This document shows positions 19,289 through 28,594 of a stretch of 64,000 bases of DNA, piece after piece (position 1 is the stretch's first letter; each line of letters begins with the position of its first letter). The translations under genes and the position numbers were made by a program. Where the stretch lies: assembly GCF_015865035.1 (NCBI RefSeq), contig NZ_JADZGI010000001.1:1116001-1180000 (forward strand), written 5' to 3'. The notes beneath the pieces were generated by a model. That model saw only the letters and a program-made list of their open reading frames with translations, did no database searches and was not told the DNA's origin. The DNA is from Novosphingobium aureum (lineage in GTDB: Bacteria > Pseudomonadota > Alphaproteobacteria > Sphingomonadales > Sphingomonadaceae).

Positions 19289-20191
19289 ATGACAAAACGT
19301 AGCCCTTCTGCCAGCCCCGAGTTCTCGGTTCGCGAGTTCTTCCAGCGCTTTCCTGATGAGCAAGCCTGCCTCGATCACATCATGACTGTGCGCTTTGGCG
19401 GCACGATGATGGATTGCCCCAAGTGTGGTGCGGAAAGCCAGTTCCACAAGCTGCGTGAGCGCCGCGTGTATGCTTGCCCGCACTGCCTTCACCAGATCGC
19501 GCCCACGGCTAACACCATCCTGCACGACACGCGCACCCCGCTCGTTTCGTGGTTCTATGCCATGTATCTGTTCTGCACGACGCGTCATGGCGTGAGTGGC
19601 AAGGAACTGCAGCGACAGCTTGGTGTCACGTACAAGACCGCTTACCGCATCGGACAGCAAATCCGCGATCTGACGAGCAAGGCGCAGGGCTTTGACGCCC
19701 TTCTGGCTGGCCATGTCGAACTCGATGAAGCCTATGTTGGCGGTCGCCGTTCGGGCAAGCGTGGTCGCGGCGCTGCTGGCAAGACCATCGTCATGGGCCT
19801 TGCTGAACGTGATGGTCGCATGAAAGCTGTGGTTATCCCTGACGTTAAGAAGGACACGCTGCGCAACGTGGTGCTTGATAACGTGGAACCCGGTTCGGTC
19901 GTCTCGACTGACGAACTGGTGTCCTACGGCTTACTCACCGACGATGGTTACACGCATGGCGCTGTGAAGCATGGCAAGAAGGAATATGCCCACTACGATT
20001 ACCGCTCAGGCGAGACGTTCCACGTAAACACCGTGGAAGGCTTCTGGAAGTTGTTCAAGGCTTCAGTGCGGTCAACCCATGTGCAGATCAGCAGCAAACA
20101 CATGCAGCGTTATCTGGACGAGTTCACTTTCCGCGCGACGAACCGGAACCGCGTGAACGGGATGTTTGACCTTCTGGTAGGGGCACTGTGA
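19289..20191 (+). CDS. IS1595-family (ISXO2-like) transposase
   Basis: A 300-residue transposase moving the element that contains it. An N-terminal zinc ribbon CPKC ... CPHC lies at about residues 43-66, followed by a helix-turn-helix-like region (GVSGKELQRQLGVTYKTAYRIGQQI). The catalytic domain shows HVELDEAYVGGRRSGKRGRG (first Asp), VVSTDELVSYGLL (second Asp) and HVNTVEGFWKLFKASVR (the Asn/Glu motif of IS1595). The reading frame is intact with no stop, so the element may be active. The ATG lies 48 bases inside the left inverted repeat. Confidence 0.95.
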   Translation: MTKRSPSASPEFSVREFFQRFPDEQACLDHIMTVRFGGTMMDCPKCGAESQFHKLRERRVYACPHCLHQIAPTANTILHDTRTPLVSWFYAMYLFCTTRHGVSGKELQRQLGVTYKTAYRIGQQIRDLTSKAQGFDALLAGHVELDEAYVGGRRSGKRGRGAAGKTIVMGLAERDGRMKAVVIPDVKKDTLRNVVLDNVEPGSVVSTDELVSYGLLTDDGYTHGAVKHGKKEYAHYDYRSGETFHVNTVEGFWKLFKASVRSTHVQISSKHMQRYLDEFTFRATNRNRVNGMFDLLVGAL

Positions 20192-20315
20192 TGCGCCCGA
20201 CCATTGCTTCAAACTCGGACAGATCAGCAGGGCCAACGCCACTAGCCTCCGCTTGCAAAACGAAGTCGTCTAAGCGCCCATCACGCAAAGCGGCTGCTAA
20301 GGTTAAGCGTTCCAA
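20124..20315 (-). CDS. IS passenger: small acidic hypothetical protein
   Basis: A 63-residue frame beginning LERLTLAAALRDGRLDDFVLQAEASGVGPADLSEFE, which reads like a real helical protein and unlike the Ser/Arg-rich frame opposite. It would start at TTG (20313-20315) with GAGAGGA six bases upstream. Its 3' end overlaps the end of the transposase gene in convergent orientation. From memory it resembles short proteins found in sphingomonad accessory DNA. Function unknown. Confidence 0.5.
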   Translation of the reverse strand: MERLTLAAALRDGRLDDFVLQAEASGVGPADLSEFEAMVGRITVPLPEGQTSRSRGSGSSRGK

Positions 20316-20331
20316 TTCTTGTCCTCTCGTT

Positions 20332-20592
20332 ATGATCGAGTGGGAGGATAGTGCGCAGCCTATCCCGAATTGGTCTTATCTAGCATCTTTTGAGGCCCCT
20401 GGCACTATCCGGTGCGCGTCGGTAGGCTGGCTTATCCGCGATGATGAAGTGAAAGCCCTTGCTCCGAACATGGGCGCATTGGACGACGCAAACAGCGTGC
20501 AGGTTTCCGGTGTGATCCAGATACCCGCACGCTGCGTTATTGCGGTCACTCGGCTTGCCGAGCCTGACCTTACTTCTTCTTATTGCCCTTAG
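20332..20592 (+). CDS. IS passenger: hypothetical protein
   Basis: An 86-residue protein beginning MIEWEDSAQPIPNWSYL and continuing ASVGWLIRDDEVKALAPNMG and SVQVSGVIQIPARCVIAVTRL. The pattern (I-E-W-E-D ... V-G-W/F-L-I ... Q-V-S-G-V-I-x-I-P) is one I associate with small phage or plasmid proteins, but no function is known to me. The frame is open back to a GTG at 20188 overlapping the transposase stop, but the extra 48 residues are Ser/Arg/Lys-rich and probably noncoding, since a better frame runs on the other strand. No Shine-Dalgarno is visible before 20332. It overlaps the convergent gene at 20570-20716 by 23 bases. Confidence 0.6.
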   Translation: MIEWEDSAQPIPNWSYLASFEAPGTIRCASVGWLIRDDEVKALAPNMGALDDANSVQVSGVIQIPARCVIAVTRLAEPDLTSSYCP

Positions 20593-20716
20593 TCTCGTCC
20601 TGCGAAAGCACCGACGCAGCAAGCGTCTTCGCGTCCTTCGCAGTAGGCTTCTTAATGCCGGACAGCACCTTAGAGGCCAGTGTCGAGACCTTAGGAGATG
20701 ACTGCTTCTTAGCCAT
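20570..20716 (-). CDS. IS passenger: 48-residue basic protein
   Basis: A short Lys/Ser/Ala-rich protein, MAKKQSSPKVSTLASKVLSG and then IKKPTAKDAKTLAASVLSQD, ending KGNKKK. Proteins with this AKKxSSxxVSxLAxKVLSGxKKPT pattern occur widely in proteobacterial mobile DNA as I recall; none has a known function. The ATG is preceded by two strong ribosome sites (AAGGAACCTAAGGA). The high lysine content at both ends suggests nucleic-acid binding, which is only a guess. Confidence 0.78.
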   Translation of the reverse strand: MAKKQSSPKVSTLASKVLSGIKKPTAKDAKTLAASVLSQDETKGNKKK

Positions 20717-20849
20717 TCCTTAGGTTCCTTTTGACTAGAGGAATCTTGGTGTGGTAAGATCGCGCCGTGAACGAGGCGAAAGCCCCGAACACGGCGGACC
20801 GTCAGCTTAGTCTAACAAGACGGCTTGCCACATAGGGATACTCTACTTT

Positions 20850-21425
20850 CTAGCTCGCAGGGCTGAGATGGGGTTTGTTCCATGCTGAGGAGGGTGTTGG
20901 CGCACCCATATCAGCGGCGTCTGAGCCACCAGCGGAAGCGCTGCGTGGCTCATTCTCTTTCGGCCCGTACTTCTGAATGATCGCGCTAGCCTTATCGCGA
21001 TCAATCAGGGTCCAGCCAGACTTCCCATGTGCTTGAACATCAGCGCTTCTGGATAGAAGCGCGCCAAGCGCATTGACCTTGTTCTTTCCGTTGACCTCGT
21101 GCCCCATACTCTCAACGAACGCCACGAGATCGCGCGTTTTCAACATACAACCATTGATGTAGAGCGCCAAGATCGAGAGTACGACCGACTTGCGAGTTGC
21201 CTCCGTGTAATCGTCAATTTCAACAGGGCCACGGACTGGCTGAGGCTTCGATGTGGCGGGTGAAAGGTGCCCATCTCGCGATGGGCCAAGCCGCAAGGCC
21301 GGTGGATTATTCTGCTCCTGCGCAGCCTCACCATAAGCGGACAGCATCGCGCGCACAGCCTCAAGCTTGCGCAGCAAATCAGCTTCTTCCGCCTTTAGCT
21401 CAATAGTGATGTCGCGAATCGCCAT
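20850..21425 (-). CDS. IS passenger: coiled-coil plus winged-helix-like protein
   Basis: A 191-residue protein. Residues 1-40 (ITIELKAEEADLLRKLEAVRAMLSAY) form a probable coiled coil, followed by a Pro/Ser linker. A compact domain at about 70-145 (ATRKSVVLSILALYINGCM, LVAFVESMGHEVNGKNKVN, ALGALLSRSADVQAHGKSGW, TLID) has the look of a winged helix, ending in a disordered Pro/Ser/Ala tail. No family can be named. It starts 132 bases inside the right inverted repeat and reads away from it. It may regulate the element or be unrelated cargo. Confidence 0.7.
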   Translation of the reverse strand: MAIRDITIELKAEEADLLRKLEAVRAMLSAYGEAAQEQNNPPALRLGPSRDGHLSPATSKPQPVRGPVEIDDYTEATRKSVVLSILALYINGCMLKTRDLVAFVESMGHEVNGKNKVNALGALLSRSADVQAHGKSGWTLIDRDKASAIIQKYGPKENEPRSASAGGSDAADMGAPTPSSAWNKPHLSPAS

Positions 21426-21532
21426 TCGGCCCTCCGGTTACTGCGGGGAACCTTATGCCTCAAAACGCCATGTGGTGAAAGAGCTTTGTTGCGTATCACA
21501 TTATTTTGCGGCGTTCTTGAGCGCCTTGCTCA

Positions 21533-21557
21533 AACGTGGGTCAGGGGGATAATCGGG
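21533..21557 (-). repeat. right terminal inverted repeat of the IS
   Basis: On the minus strand begins CCCGATTATCCCC; one mismatch (position 14) to the left repeat. Confidence 0.93.
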
Positions 21558-21565
21558 TTCCCAAA
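21558..21565. repeat. target site duplication, right copy
   Basis: TTCCCAAA, identical to 19233-19240. Confidence 0.95.
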
Positions 21566-22162
21566 TAGTGCAAAGACCCCCCGTTGCGCGACAATTCTTG
21601 CTGAATTATGTGTTCCGTGTATCATTACCGGTTTTGTTGCGCGTATATTTATATCGGTAGATGGTGCGTAAGATTTTATTTCTTCGCAATTCTCGTCCAA
21701 TATATCACCGTCGAAAGAGATGTGATTTAGCGATGCTTTGTTCCAAGACTTTGGATCACACATCCAAAGGGTCGCATCAGATAGGGGGGAATTATTGGTT
21801 TTATGTCTCTTTGCTCCCGATAGTGCAAAATATAACGCGACGAACGGGCTTTCTGACCAATCTAATAAACGTGTAGGTATTCCATAATGCTGCATAAAAA
21901 ACAGCATTCTCCAGTCACTGGAGAAGTTTTCTCTAACGAAAGGTGGGGATCTTTGTGAAAATATCGAAGATACCTTTTTTTCTATATTCAAAATCGTTTC
22001 TTCAGTGGCCTTAAATCTTGTTCTTTTTATTGAAGGCTCAAGTTTATAAGAGCTGTTATTAACGCCCCTATACCAAACTATCTCTCTGTTGCTCTGATAA
22101 TCTTCGATAATTTCAAGAAGTTTAGTTAAAGATTTTGGCTCGTGAACTTTTATTTTCGTCAC
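21558..22162 (-). pseudogene. 5' part of the FRG-domain gene, disrupted by the IS
   Basis: This encodes the first ~201 residues of an FRG-domain protein. WYRG at 30-33 is the family name motif, then LEPSIKR, then MQHYGIPTRLLDWSESPFVALYFAL (about 90-114), the most conserved block. Translation from the GTG at 22162 (GGAG six bases upstream) would run nine residues into the insertion sequence and stop at 21530, losing the last ~65 residues. FRG domains are found in suspected defence and stress proteins and have been compared with ADP-ribosyltransferase-like folds; the activity is unproven. The DNA is markedly AT-rich. A palindrome CGTCACGTGACG overlaps the start codon. Confidence 0.85.
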
Positions 22163-22341
22163 GTGACGCTCCGTAACAGAATTTTCAATTTTGTGCTAAA
22201 TTTTGCTCATCAGGTCAATGACATGGTCACTTTCCTACACCCCCAACCATGCGATAAATGATCCGGTTCACCCCGGCGTGTGATCCAGCGCACGCCGGTC
22301 CTCTTCGCGGGCGCCTCGGCGCCGGAGCCAGGGAGTGAACC

Positions 22342-24012
22342 ATGTCCCACGATCAGCAGTCCAGTCCCTCGAACCCGGACCGGGGCGAGCAGGGCGAGAG
22401 GTATCCGACGCGCTTCGGGCGCGGGTGGATACCGGCGGAGCGCGACATCGGCCTGCCGGGCGAGGTCTTTTCGAAGAGTCCTTGTGCGGGCGCGGCGCTG
22501 CCTGCGGGCGCTCCCGAAAAGTATGGGGAGCGCGAGGGCGATGGCCCTCGCATTCATTCTTCCTCTTTCTCCTGTGTGCGCCACGACGATGGTTCGTGCG
22601 ATGTGGCCAGCGGTCCCGGCTTTCGCCGGGATGACCTTGGGGGCCGTCCGGCCTCGGGGTGGGACGGCGAGGACTTCGCGGCGGCCTCGACGCGGGGGTG
22701 GGATGCGGGGCGCAAGGTTCGCTTTCTGCATGCGCTGGCGCTGAGGGGCGACGTGCGGGCGGCCTGTGCGCGGGTGGGGATGTCGCGCCAGTCGGCCTAC
22801 GTGCTGCGGCGGCGCGACGGCGATTTCGCGCGGGGCTGGGCGGGCGCTCTGGTGCTCGCGCGCGACCATGCCGAAGAGGTGCTGGCGACGCGCGCGCTCG
22901 ACGGGGTGGAGGAGGCGGTGTGGTTTCACGGCGAGCAGGTGGGCGTGCGGCGGCGGCACGATGCGCGGCTGCTGCTGGCGCATCTGGCGCGGCTCGACCG
23001 GCAGGCCGAGGCGCTGCTCGGGCTCGACAGCGGCGAGGAGCTGGCGGGGCGCTTCGACGAGGTGCTGGCGATGGTCGCGGGGACGCGGCCCGAGGCCGCG
23101 TTCTTCGAGCGCGACGACCTGATGGGCGCGCAGCGCTCGGCCCTGCCGCTCGAGCGCCACACCTTCGCCAATGCGGTGAGCGAGGACATGGAGCGGCGCG
23201 GCAGCGGGCGCTATTCGATGTCGGGGGTGGGCGCGGTGGAGGAGCCCTGCGGCGAGGATTGCGGCGTCGAGTGCGGTGGCGATTGCGCGGGGGGCTGCGG
23301 GGAGGAAGCGCTGCCGCCCGGCTTCACCGAGGACGGCGGCTTCGACTGGCGGCTGGTGCAGGGCCTCGCCGGGGAGGAATGGGACGCCTGGCGCGGCGCG
23401 GCCTTCGGCCTGGTCGACGCGCTGCTGGGGGCCGGGCAGGGCGATGCGCGCGGGCTGGGGGCGGATGGGCAGGGGGCTTGTCCTCCCGACTGCGGCCCGG
23501 AGGCGGCGTGCGATGCGGGTACTGACGCGGCCCGTGATGCCGGCTCTGGCGGGGCCAGTAGCGCGGGCTCTGATGCGCAGGGGCCGGGCGCGCTGCCACC
23601 CTACGAGATAAAGTCGCTGGAGGGGCTTGCCTGCCTTGCCCCGGACCGTGTCATCGGTGTCAACCTCGCGGGCGCCATGCGGTGGGCCGTGTCGCCTCGT
23701 GAACACGAAAACCCCGGTTTCCCGCGGGTTTCGCAGGCCGTTTCACATTTCGTCGATGGAACCGCGCGGTTCGTCGCTAACGGTGTCGAATCGTCGATGA
23801 GCCGGGAACGGACTTGGCCGCTTGCTGTTATCGCTGTGAAGGCTGGCGCGGCCTGTCCCCCACCCCCCCCTCCGGCTGCGCCAGCCGACCCCCTCCAAGA
23901 GGGGCCGACGAGAACCGAGAGACGGGCATCGGCGCGAGAACGCGCGAAGCTCCAAAGGTCTCCGCTTAACGGGTTCCTTCGGGTCGCGAACGTTACAGCA
24001 GTTTCAGGATGA
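22342..24012 (+). CDS. sphingomonad HTH protein of unknown function
   Basis: A frame of 556 residues. The middle (about residues 125-245: RFLHALALRGDVRAACARVG, MSRQSAYVLRRRDGDFARGW, then RDHAEEVLATRALDGVEEAV and RRRHDARLLLAHLARLDR) is a helix-turn-helix region that I associate with a family common in sphingomonads and reminiscent of phage terminase small subunits. A Cys-rich patch follows (CGEDCGVECGGDCAGGCGEE). The N-terminal ~100 residues and the last ~120 look poorly conserved; the N-terminal part contains a REP-like palindrome, and the tail crosses a C-rich run near 23857, so the true 3' end is uncertain. GGGAG lies six bases before the ATG. The upstream leader has two GC hairpins (near 22273-22300 and 22308-22323). 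Confidence 0.65.
   Translation: MSHDQQSSPSNPDRGEQGERYPTRFGRGWIPAERDIGLPGEVFSKSPCAGAALPAGAPEKYGEREGDGPRIHSSSFSCVRHDDGSCDVASGPGFRRDDLGGRPASGWDGEDFAAASTRGWDAGRKVRFLHALALRGDVRAACARVGMSRQSAYVLRRRDGDFARGWAGALVLARDHAEEVLATRALDGVEEAVWFHGEQVGVRRRHDARLLLAHLARLDRQAEALLGLDSGEELAGRFDEVLAMVAGTRPEAAFFERDDLMGAQRSALPLERHTFANAVSEDMERRGSGRYSMSGVGAVEEPCGEDCGVECGGDCAGGCGEEALPPGFTEDGGFDWRLVQGLAGEEWDAWRGAAFGLVDALLGAGQGDARGLGADGQGACPPDCGPEAACDAGTDAARDAGSGGASSAGSDAQGPGALPPYEIKSLEGLACLAPDRVIGVNLAGAMRWAVSPREHENPGFPRVSQAVSHFVDGTARFVANGVESSMSRERTWPLAVIAVKAGAACPPPPPPAAPADPLQEGPTRTERRASARERAKLQRSPLNGFLRVANVTAVSG
22612..22636. repeat. REP-like palindrome inside the HTH gene
   Basis: CCCGGC TTTC GCCGGG flanked by GT/GG and ATGACC. 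The pattern GGTCCCGGCTTTCGCCGGGATGAC resembles a dispersed short element I know from sphingomonad genomes. Only one copy is visible in this window. Confidence 0.5.
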
Positions 24013-24069
24013 ATGGTCGCCAGCGCCTGCGCCTCCCGCGAGGAGAGGCGGGCAAGGCGGGCAGCGCGC

Positions 24070-24621
24070 TCAGTTGTCGGCGAGAAGGGCCAGCTCGACG
24101 ACGCCCGAGCCGCGGCGGATCAGGCCGAGTTCGCGAGCGGCGGCCTTGCTGAGGTCGATCACGCGGTTGCCGTGGAACGGGCCGCGGTCGTTGATGGTGA
24201 CGACGACGCTCTCGCCGTTGGCCGGGTTGGTGACCTGCACCTGCGTGCCGAAGGGCAAGGTGCGGTGCGCGGCGGTCATCGCCTCGGGGTCGAAGATCTC
24301 GCCGCTGGCGGTCGGGTTGCCGGCAAAGCGGGCGCCGTAGTAGCTGGCGCGGCCCTTGCCGTAAGCCTCGAACTCGGGCTCGGCCTCGACGGGCAGGGCC
24401 TGGACCACGGGCTGCGAGACGGTGAGTGCGCCTGCGGCGTTTGCCGAGGTCGCCTCGGAGATCGCTGCGGCAGCCGCGACGGGGGCTGCGCTGACGGGAG
24501 CGAGCGCGGTCTCGGCGATGGCCGATGCGTCCGCGTGGACCGGTCCGGCGAGGGGCAGCGTAACCAGCCCGGCCATGACAGCGATGTATCCGAAACGATT
24601 GACCGGCAAAACTGACCCCAC
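24070..24621 (-). CDS. rlpA: RlpA-like septal ring lytic transglycosylase
   Basis: A 183-residue exported protein with an N-terminal hydrophobic segment (YIAVMAGLVTLPLAGPVHA, cleavage after VHA) and a double-psi beta-barrel domain at about 85-180. Visible blocks are GKGRASYYGARFAGNPTASG, EAMTAAHRTLPFGTQVQVTN, VVVTINDRGPFHGNRVIDLS and KAAARELG. RlpA cleaves denuded peptidoglycan strands at the septum. It lacks the SPOR domain found in larger homologues. The start given is GTG at 24621; a TTG four codons later is an alternative, and no strong ribosome site decides between them. Confidence 0.9.
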   Translation of the reverse strand: MGSVLPVNRFGYIAVMAGLVTLPLAGPVHADASAIAETALAPVSAAPVAAAAAISEATSANAAGALTVSQPVVQALPVEAEPEFEAYGKGRASYYGARFAGNPTASGEIFDPEAMTAAHRTLPFGTQVQVTNPANGESVVVTINDRGPFHGNRVIDLSKAAARELGLIRRGSGVVELALLADN

Positions 24622-24872
24622 TTCGCCGTTGACGATGGACAGGTTCCTAGAGGAGCGGGGTTAACGTGGCGACTCTTGCCAGGGCGGCTCGTCGTGGACT
24701 CGCAACGCTTGGCCGGGATTCGTGGAACGAATGCGACGGTCGGAAATGCGCTTCGTAAACGCCGGATGCACGAAGGCCGGGCAGCGCATGAGCGCCCCCG
24801 GCCTCGCAATATATGGTGATCGTCAGGCGCTCCCGGCCCCATTTCTGGGGGCAGGTGCCTGTAATCGCGGGG

Positions 24873-26090
<1,218 letters not shown>

Positions 26091-26203
26091 GGGTGCGCGT
26101 GCTCCGCAGAGAAAGGGCGGTGGATATGGGACGCGCGCCTATCAGCACGCGCCCCTGTGCGCAATGGTTCACAGCGCACCCCATAGTGCGCCAATCGCGC
26201 CCC

Positions 26204-27445
26204 TCAGCGGCGGCGAAGTGCCGTTTCAGCTGCAGTCATGTAGTCTCGGGTAATCGGAAGCGTGCGGCGCAGACGGGTGTACTGGATCTGGTAATTGCAC
26301 ATCGATCCACTCTCGAACGCTGCAGTGGCCCCTGCCAGATAGAAAATCCACATGCGGTAGAAGCGCTTGTCCATCAGCGCGATGATCGCATCCTTGTTCT
26401 CGACGCAACGCTTGTACCATTCACGCAAGGTGAAGGCGTAGTGCAGGCGAAGATTCTCGACGTCGGTTGCGATCATGCGGAATTTCTCGCTCGAGGCGAC
26501 GGTTTCGCTGAGTGCGGGGATGTAACCACCCGGGAAGATGTACTTGCGGGTGAAGGCATCTGTCGTGCCCGGTCCGCCCATGCGGCCAATGGTGTGCAGC
26601 AACATGACACCTTCGTCCGTGAGCAGTTCGGCTGTGGACTTGAAGAACTGATTGAACTGGGCCTGGCCGACATGCTCGAACATGCCGACCGAAACGATGC
26701 GATCGAACTTTTCGCCACGTTTGGGCAGTTCGCGGTAATCGACCAGCTCGTAGGTGACCCGGTCGTCTACGCCAGCCTCCTTGGTGCGCTCGCGGGCAAG
26801 TGCGAGCTGTTCCTCGCTCAGTGTAATACCAACGACCTTGATGTCGTAGTTTTGCGCCAGATAGATCGCCATGCCACCCCAGCCGCAGCCGATGTCAAGC
26901 ACGCGTTGTCCAGGCTCAATGGCAAGCTTGGCGGCGATATGGGCGAGCTTGGCCGTCTGCGCCTGTTCCAACGTCATCCCGTCCTCAGGCCAGTATGCGC
27001 AGGAATATTGCATGTGGTTGGTATCTAGGAACAGCTTATAGAGCGCATTGCCGATGTCGTAGTGGTGAGCGATGTTCTTCTTCGCGCTTGCAGCTCTGTT
27101 TATCCCGTCAACGAGGGTGACCAGCTTGCCGGTTGCGGTCTTGAAAGCGGACTTCTCCTTGACCTCGCCGCCACGGTCCCATGGTGCGTTTGCACGCAGG
27201 AGCTGTACCAATTCCATGATGTCGCCCTGCTCGAGGACCAACTGGTTATCCATGAAGGCCTCGGCGGCGCCGATCCGAGGATCGGTCAGGATGCGGCGCT
27301 CGGCAGACTTGTCCCTGAGGCGGATACTTACGTCCGGGTAACCGGGGGACGGTGTTCCGAAACGCTTGCTGCTACCGTCGGGGCGATGCACCTCGAGAGT
27401 GCCTTTTCGCACGCCGCGTTCGAGAAATTTGTCGAGTAAGGCCAT
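26204..27445 (-). CDS. cfa: cyclopropane-fatty-acyl-phospholipid synthase
   Basis: SAM-dependent enzyme adding a methylene bridge to unsaturated acyl chains of membrane phospholipids, commonly in stationary phase or acid stress. In the 413 residues the SAM motif is VLDIGCGWGGMAIYLAQ, followed by VVGITLSEEQLALARER, SVGMFEHVGQAQFNQFF and HTIGRMGGPGTTDAFTRKYIFPGGY. The N-terminal ~120 residues form the lipid-handling domain typical of Cfa. It lies 84 bases downstream of an SDR gene on the same strand and may share its transcript. Confidence 0.95.
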   Translation of the reverse strand: MALLDKFLERGVRKGTLEVHRPDGSSKRFGTPSPGYPDVSIRLRDKSAERRILTDPRIGAAEAFMDNQLVLEQGDIMELVQLLRANAPWDRGGEVKEKSAFKTATGKLVTLVDGINRAASAKKNIAHHYDIGNALYKLFLDTNHMQYSCAYWPEDGMTLEQAQTAKLAHIAAKLAIEPGQRVLDIGCGWGGMAIYLAQNYDIKVVGITLSEEQLALARERTKEAGVDDRVTYELVDYRELPKRGEKFDRIVSVGMFEHVGQAQFNQFFKSTAELLTDEGVMLLHTIGRMGGPGTTDAFTRKYIFPGGYIPALSETVASSEKFRMIATDVENLRLHYAFTLREWYKRCVENKDAIIALMDKRFYRMWIFYLAGATAAFESGSMCNYQIQYTRLRRTLPITRDYMTAAETALRRR

Positions 27446-27529
27446 CGTTTCCAGTCGGTTATAAACGTGTTGGGAAGAGCGTAGAGTTCTCGCCAGCTGA
27501 TTGGCGAATGACCTTGGCGGGCGATTGTT

Positions 27530-28285
27530 TCATTCGCGTGCAAGGAAGAGAACGTCGCGTTCTTGCGGAACGAGATGCTGGCCTGAATCAACGTAGACAG
27601 TTTCGCCGCTCGCAAGGACGCCGTCCGCCATAAACAGCGCCGTCTTCGCAATTTCGTCGGGATCGGTTTTGCGCGCCAGCAGGTTCATGCGATGTGATAG
27701 CTCTGTTTCGGCTTCGGATTGATCGTGGCTGGCGAGTATCGCGCCGGGCGCGATGCCGTAGATGCGATCGGCAGAAGTCGCCCGCGCCATGGACAGCATC
27801 GGAATGGTTGCCGATAGCGCGTGTTTGCTCATCGTGTAGGAGAAGAAGTCCGGATTGGGATTGACCAGCTTTTGGTCGGTAACGTGGATCAGGCGGCGTC
27901 CGGTCTTGGCGCGGGCGTGGGCAAGAAAAGTTTGTCCAAGCAAGGCTGGCGTGGCCGCGTTCACCTGCATGGCCGTGGCAAAGGTCGACGGATCGATCGC
28001 TTCAGCACTGTCAAGATCGAAAACACCGGCGCAATTCACCAAGACTCGCCAGTCTGGCAGACGCGCAGCGAGGCTGCGGATCATTGCGGGACCATCGTTC
28101 CAGTCATTCAGCTCGCAGGAGAAGGTCTCTGCGTTGGGCAGCTGTGAGCACAAGGCTTCAGCCTGATCGCGTGACCTTCCGTAGTGGATTACGACGTGCC
28201 AGCCAGCATTGCCGAAGGCTTGGGCAATGGCTGCCCCGATGCGTTTGGCACCGCCAGTCACAAGCATCGCGGGGCGTGGGCTCAT
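27530..28285 (-). CDS. short-chain dehydrogenase, pteridine reductase-like
   Basis: A 251-residue SDR. The NAD(P)-binding motif is AMLVTGGAKRIGAAIAQAF (TGGxxRIG, typical of FolM/pteridine reductase types), followed by NCAGVF (the NNAG equivalent), the catalytic FSYTMSKHAL (Tyr-x-x-x-Lys), YGIAPGAIL, and SGETVYVDSGQHL near the end. It may reduce dihydropterins, inferred from the TGGxKRIG form. The ATG at 28283-28285 gives a standard SDR N-terminus; the frame is open 38 codons further upstream without protein character. It precedes cfa on the same strand. Confidence 0.88.
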   Translation of the reverse strand: MSPRPAMLVTGGAKRIGAAIAQAFGNAGWHVVIHYGRSRDQAEALCSQLPNAETFSCELNDWNDGPAMIRSLAARLPDWRVLVNCAGVFDLDSAEAIDPSTFATAMQVNAATPALLGQTFLAHARAKTGRRLIHVTDQKLVNPNPDFFSYTMSKHALSATIPMLSMARATSADRIYGIAPGAILASHDQSEAETELSHRMNLLARKTDPDEIAKTALFMADGVLASGETVYVDSGQHLVPQERDVLFLARE

Positions 28286-28594
28286 GCTCCGGCTATCCGC
28301 GACAGTGCGGAAGACATCATTGAAGAAGGCAATTTCGAAAGCGTCTGGCACGCGGGTTCGCTGAGGCGGTGCTCCGGCTTCGGGCAATCGGTGCTGCACT
28401 GTCGACTTGTCATCGCAGCTATAGAAAGCATAGCCGTGAGGTTGAGGAAAGAGCCGTGTTTCCCAAAGTTTGTCGTGTCAGTGCCGCATGCTGCAACAGC
28501 CGAGAATGGCAAGGCGCGCCTTAGTGGTACGACGCACCTTGCCGAATTCCGGCTTATCCAATGCAGGAAGATACAAGCCTCTTCAGACTGGCTG
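28286..28594. other. 309-bp intergenic stretch
   Basis: It holds the upstream region of the SDR gene and the downstream region of the glycine-zipper gene. I see no gene, terminator or repeat. A plus-strand frame crossing it is a shadow. Confidence 0.4.

Larger units (their letters stand above)
19241..21557. mobile_element. complete IS1595-type insertion sequence with passenger genes (2317 bp)
   Basis: Both ends are defined. The 25-bp inverted repeats beginning CCCGATTATCCCC differ at one position, and an 8-bp duplication TTCCCAAA flanks the element, the length typical of IS1595 elements. It encodes one IS1595/ISXO2-like transposase (19289-20191) plus at least three, probably four, passenger genes (20124-20315 minus, 20332-20592 plus, 20570-20716 minus, 20850-21425 minus). 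Passenger genes are a known habit of some IS1595 subgroups. It is inserted in the minus-strand FRG gene. Matching duplications and near-identical ends suggest a fairly recent insertion. Confidence 0.93.

Noticed and set aside
20188..20331. Upstream extension of the IS passenger gene to the GTG overlapping the transposase stop
   Set aside because: The 48 added residues are Ser/Arg/Lys-rich, and the opposite strand has a better protein with a good ribosome site.
22210..23706. Long minus-strand frame opposite the HTH gene
   Set aside because: Arg/Pro-rich composition without domains; the plus strand carries the recognisable HTH family region.
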